A DNA stretch of 64,000 nucleotides, from contig JABWDB010000112.1 of assembly GCA_019614645.1 (NCBI GenBank), forward strand, positions 1-64,000, in the 5' to 3' direction. The translations under genes and the position numbers were made by a program. This stretch comes from Stratiolaelaps scimitus. Lineage: Eukaryota; Arthropoda; Arachnida; Mesostigmata; Laelapidae. The stretch's first letter is position 1, and each line of letters opens with the position of its first letter. The notes below the pieces were generated by a model. The model saw nothing but the letters and a program-made list of their open reading frames with translations. It ran no database searches and was not told where the DNA came from. Of the stretch, positions 59,175 to 64,000 are shown in pieces.

Positions 59175-61593
59175 TTAATCATACATCGTAAAAATAGATG
59201 AGGTCCAATCGGCTACAATTGAGTGGGGTGCATACAAGAAAAGCACCCGAATGAACTTTCTGAATTTAGATTGGTCTGCTCGCCAATATATATATATATA
59301 TGTATATATGTTTTTCTTTCTTACTTGACAGCCCAAACAAGCCTTCTACGTCTACTGTGCGTAGACAGGCTGAAGTGCTACGTCGAGCTGTGTCGCTAAT
59401 ATTACCATGATGATAGTAGCAATAATTATCATTCTTATTCTTGTAATGGCATCACACAATAAGAGATGGACAACAGTTGTCGAAGTACTTACTGTATTCG
59501 GATACGCTACAGATGCAGAACAACTTCTCGAAAAGACACAATTCGTCACGAATAGAATTACGTGAAGGTCCATTTGTAGTCGGCGTCATTGTTCTTATTT
59601 TAAAAAGATTCTCTATTGATCATTTCTGGCCACATAGCACAACGTCTCATGGAAAAGAGTATGGACCACGAGTGTTGCCAGTCATAATAGCAGCAGCTGT
59701 GTCCCTATTCACCTCCATAAGAGGGTAGCCGGTACAAATTCCCCTTGGTTCCCTGATGCCGGTTTGAATTCAGCATTAATTTGTTTCTTATCGATATTAC
59801 CGATACAGCGGAGAAATGAACGCCTTCTCATTAGACCTTGCGCAATGTAAGATCGCGCGAATGCCTGCCTAGTCGCCCAAATCATGGCCAGAGCGAGCTC
59901 GGCGAAAGCCGAGGCGCGACTTGGGAACAATGGGAGGCGCGGGGTATCCGCGGGGAATTGGTGGGAATTGTGGGTTGTCCTTTCGAGGTAGCGAGCTACG
60001 GCCTCGGTCCGGTTTCAATCTGTCCCCCGGACTCCCAAGGAGGTTTTAATGTGGGAACGGGCGCTATTCGATGCGGTCCGATTCGCTGGGGTGTCGGCAG
60101 GGTGAAATCGCGACTTTCGGCAATATGCAATGGAAAACTAGGACGAATCGAGGGTCGGGAGACCGAGGATGGTTAAGCATGACTACGAACAATATGAGGT
60201 CATGTGTTATAGCCGATGACAACAGTATGTGAACGCAAATAAAGATGCAAAATAACACTAACTAGGAAATCGATCAGATAGACCTGCTCTCGAAAAAATA
60301 GAAAATGGCGATAACCAATAGCAGCATCTTAAAGCGGCTTTTTTTTCAGCGACAGCTGAAACCATACCCATAGCACACGGCACAGAGTTAACCTTCAGCA
60401 ATAACTAGGGCAATAATGTTTGCTTGCAAACGAAATCGACATTGAAGAAGCAGAGTTCGTATGGTGTGAGGCATTATCTGCCTATAGAATCGATATAGGT
60501 TACGCTTTAAAAGCTTCGAGACGCAAAAAAACGTTTTCGTTAAGACTTTGTGTAATTATTCATTGTATAATTTATTTGTGTTTCTTGCTTGAGATAACAG
60601 CTTGAAGGGAAATGCGCTAAGTGGGTAGTATCGATGCGTCAAGGCATCGTATTTATGTAGTACCAAATGAGTCAGAACTCATAAAAATATTACTGCTTGA
60701 ATATAATGCTGTTGGCTGGCAACTACTGAAAGCTCAAGTCTGATAGGAGTATTTGCATCCAGTTTAATATTCAGAGATCTGGTGGGTATATTCATACGAG
60801 ACATGACATACATACATTCATTCAGACATCGGCGATATTAGCCAGTGATTTGCTGTACACCTCTTGTACGAGTTAGCTTTCGATGGCAATTGCTCAGATT
60901 CATCCGGGCCTGTCGCCGCAATCGTCGACAGCTAAACAGTGGTCGTCATTGTGGTAACTAGAAATCGAATCGAACATTTTACTACCCTTGGTCTTTTTTT
61001 CGTCTTTGCAGAATGCCAAGACGAAGCGGAGGAGGAGGAAGAAGAAGGACAAGTTTTTGCCACCGATCTCTACTTGGTGACCTTTGATCCATCCAATCGA
61101 GAATTTCTTCTTACGGGTTCTCTTCAGCTCTAGCTTTAAGGAGGGTGGACCAAATGTTAGCGTCCCGCTCCCTTCACAAGCAAATGCGCGTAAATTAACG
61201 GCTCAACGGCATTCCGGCGAATTCTCGTAGATCTCAGAAATTCAAGACAAAATCTAAGAGAGAGCGAGAGGGAGAGAGAGAGAGAGGAACGGTGCTTTTC
61301 GATTTGTGTGAAATCGTGTCAAAGCGAAACCAAGCCGATGACGAGGATTATTTTGGAGCTCAACGCGAACGTATCGAGGCTCTCATTTGAGGTAATCGAA
61401 TTACGAATTTTTGTCTATTTAGCTTTGCTATTCATCTCGGCGCTTCGAAGAGTTGACATCAGTTGTGGATTCTTGGTAACATACGCATTGTTGCTTGAGT
61501 ACGGTAACATCGATACGGCGCGAGCTGTCACTAAGTGAGATCGTTGGCGTATACCTGCGTTAGGATAGACGACGACGATAACATATATATAGA

Positions 61594-61596
<3 letters not shown>
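59175..61596. other. intergenic, GC-rich block and weak exon candidate
   Basis: 59838-60176 is markedly GC-richer than its surroundings and contains a perfect CTCGGC-GAAA-GCCGAG hairpin at 59898-59913. At about 61010 a good acceptor (CGTCTTTGCAG) precedes either an acidic frame (QDEAEEEEEEGQ) or a basic frame (KTKRRRRKKKDK). A (GA)n run lies at 61259-61287. No gene is certain. Confidence 0.35.

Positions 61597-61679
<83 letters not shown>
61597..61679. repeat. (TA)n microsatellite, about 41 units
   Basis: The longest TA tract in the window. It abuts the end of repeat copy C through a short (ATT)n run, suggesting the element inserted at a TA-rich target. Confidence 0.95.
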
Positions 61680-61683
<4 letters not shown>

Positions 61684-61689
61684 ATTATT

Positions 61690-64000
61690 AAATTCTTTAT
61701 TAACGCTCGTGATGTCTGTCTGTCTGACAATGACTTCCGTTTCTTTCGGTGGATGACTTTTGGGGTTTAACTTTTTTCAATATGGGCATGTTTGGTATCA
61801 TTGTGTAGCTATTGACGAGGGCTATGTTTTTAGGGGGGTGGGGGGTCGCTGGGGGGGTGGGGGTCAAAGTAGTGGGGGATTTTTTAACATGAGGTCTATG
61901 TAGGGGGTGGTTTTCTCTGCATGTATCGATGCGTCTCGATGAGGCGAACAACTTTGTAAATATTGTCATCAGGTGAAATTGGCATTTTCGACCATTTTTT
62001 TGCCTTTTTCTAAAAGGTGTTTAACATGGTGATCTATGTAAGGGGTACTTTTCTCGCGTGTTTCTGATGCGTCTCGACGAGCTGAACACTTTTGCAATAG
62101 GTATACATATACCTAAAGTGGATACTTTTTGAATTAAAGCAAAAAACCTCAACATGGTGCTCTATGTAAGGGGTCACTTTCTTGCGCTTAATCGACATAT
62201 TTCGACGAGCTGAACATTTTTGCAATAGGTGTTCCTATACCTAAAGTTGACCGTTTTCGAGTTGACCATTTTGGAGGCCGGAAAACCCCGAGGGGGTCTT
62301 TTTTTCGACACTTTTCATTTTATTTGACTACTTTGCTTATGTTGGAAATGATTGGTTTTTATTTGAGGTCAAAGCTCATCGGGAGCGCCATCTTTGTCAT
62401 ATTTTAAATTACGTCAAACAGTTGTTAATATTTTTTTAATTGCGAAAAACAAAAACCTATCACAAAAAATTGCACTGTTTTCGTCGTTTTCTGATGCTTT
62501 CCTCTCGGTTTCTCTTAACAATGTCAATTGGGGAGTTGTTACATTTGAGGAGGGGCATGTGTACGTGTTTTTTTATATATCAATTTCGCTCAGGTTTTCT
62601 TTTAATTTGACAAATTAATTTTATTAAGCTTAATGTTCGATTTAGTCCTTATACAGAGCATTGAGAGTCCGTATTATATCATTAGCTGATGCGTCTGACT
62701 AAGCTGAACAAATCAACAATAGGTGTTCCTATACCTAAAGTTGACCGTTTTCGAGATAATGTCGATTATGCGTTTGAATGCTCAAAAACACTGAATTGTC
62801 TGTCTGTCCGTGTGTCCGTCATATTGAGTCACGGCGTTGGCAACTGTGGAAGAACGCGCCGGCCAGGAGCCGAAGGCTCCTGGACGCCGCTCATACAACT
62901 GCGAAAGCCAGAAGAGAGTCACGGCGTCGGCAGGGAGCCGAAGGCTCCCGCCGACGCTCATACAACTGCGGGGTACGCCGTCGGACAGGAGCCGAAGGCG
63001 ACTGGACGACGACCATAGAACTGTGGAAGAACGCGCCGGCCAGGAGCCGAAGGCTCCTGGACGCCGCTCATACAACTGCGAAAGCAAGAAGTGAGTCCCG
63101 ACACTCATAGAACTGCGTCTCAGAAACTCCCGAATCTCAACTTTTGGATTTCTCCAACATGTAAAAAGTAACATATCGCGAGCGGGATTCATACAACTGC
63201 GGGTGACGCCGTCGGACAGGAGCCGAAGGCTCCTGGACGACGTCCATACAACTGTGGAAGACGCGTCGGCCAGGAGCCGAAGGCTCCTGGACGCCGCTCA
63301 TACAACTGCGAAACGACGAAGACGACCATAGAACTGCAAAAGCCTGAAGAGAGTCCCGGTGTCGGCCAGGAGCCGCAGGCTCCTGCCGACACTCATACAA
63401 CTGCGTCTCAGAAACTCCCGAATCTCAACTTTTGGATTTCTCCAACATGTAAAAAGTAACATATCGCGAGCGGGATTCATACAACTGCGGGTGACGCCGT
63501 CGGACAGGAGCCGAAGGCTCCTGGACGACGTCCATACAACTGTGGAAGACGCGTCGGCCAGGAGCCGAAGGCTCCTGGACGCCTCTCATACAACTGCGAA
63601 ACGACGAAGACGACCATAGAACTGCAAAAGCCTGAAGAGAGTCACGTGTGTCGGCCAGGAGCCGCAGGCTCCTGCCGACACTCATAGAACTGCGTCTCAG
63701 AAACTCCCGTATCTCAATTTTTTAATTTCTCCAACATGTAATGATAATATATCGCGAGCGGGACTAGAGTTGGCCGCTGCCCGTAGGGCAAGGCCAACTC
63801 TAGTTAAATTCTTTATTAAGGCTCGTGGTGTCCGTCTGTCTGACAATGACTTCCGTTTCGTTTCGGCGGATGACTTTTGGGGTTTAACTTTTTTCAATAT
63901 GGGCATGTTTGGTATCATTGTGTAGCTATTGACGAGGGCTATGTTTTTAGGGGGGTGGGGGGTCGCTGGGGGGGTGGGGGTCAAAATGGGGGGGGATTTT
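61690..64000 (-). repeat. interspersed repeat family, copy C (inverted, cut by window edge)
   Basis: Reverse-complement arrangement of A and B. The tail runs from TTCTTTATTAACGCTCG near 61690 to about 62780, the hairpin array occupies 62840-63750, and the terminal hairpin lies at 63763-63804. Directly beyond it TTCTTTATTAAGGCTCG starts another tail (63808-64000) that leaves the window. This is the same head-to-tail junction seen in copy A. Confidence 0.8.
62840..63750 (-). repeat. palindromic minisatellite array, copy C
   Basis: Hairpin modules as in copies A and B, read on the minus strand. The segment around 63120-63420 is nearly duplicated at 63420-63720, including the CGCGAGCGGGATTCATACAA junction, so a larger unit of about 300 bp has itself been duplicated. 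Confidence 0.75.

Noticed and set aside
2482..63750. CRISPR-like arrays of palindromic repeats
   Set aside because: The repeats alternate between several types with no unique spacers, and the DNA is eukaryotic with spliced genes. They are minisatellites inside an interspersed element.

Overview
This is nuclear DNA from an animal, most likely an arthropod. The evidence is a multi-exon neuronal receptor gene with GT-AG introns, a first intron of about 30.7 kb, dense (TA)n microsatellites, tRNA-derived SINEs, a BEL/Pao Gag remnant and a LINE reverse-transcriptase remnant. A chelicerate/mite-like genome is my guess; no species marker is visible.

One gene dominates. On the minus strand, seven coding exons between 47971 and 7509 join in frame into a 1224-residue UNC-5-type netrin receptor: signal peptide, acidic linker, Ig1, Ig2, two TSP1 repeats, one transmembrane helix, ZU5, UPA and death domain. 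The signal-peptide exon (47971-47875) is very short and easily missed; its phase and donor fit exon 2 exactly. Exons 2-5 are all phase 1-1.

Layout. 1-1950: decayed BEL/Pao Gag and unassigned DNA. 1955-4300: copy A of an interspersed repeat containing a minisatellite of hairpins. 4578-5422 (minus): MADF (Adf-1-like) ORF with a frame break and a 30-codon ORF just upstream. 5999-6310 (minus): LINE RT remnant. 7142-47971: unc-5. Its first intron holds two SINEs, many (TA)n tracts, a candidate small intronless gene at 24455-24760 on the plus strand and a weaker candidate ORF at 40852-41121. 47972-55830: upstream DNA with no certain gene, but with a pair of TTCTAGAA sites beside a perfect 26-bp palindrome. 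55834-58530: repeat copy B. 58531-61590: weak exon candidates and a GC-rich block. 61597-61679: long (TA)n. 61690-64000: repeat copy C, inverted and cut by the window edge.

The least explained element is the repeat family A/B/C. It has a terminal hairpin, a central array of palindromic modules, and a tail of reiterated blocks ending in TTAATAAAG. Internal head-to-tail junctions show it can form tandems. A non-autonomous rolling-circle (Helentron/HINE-like) element is a testable hypothesis; no transposase is encoded.
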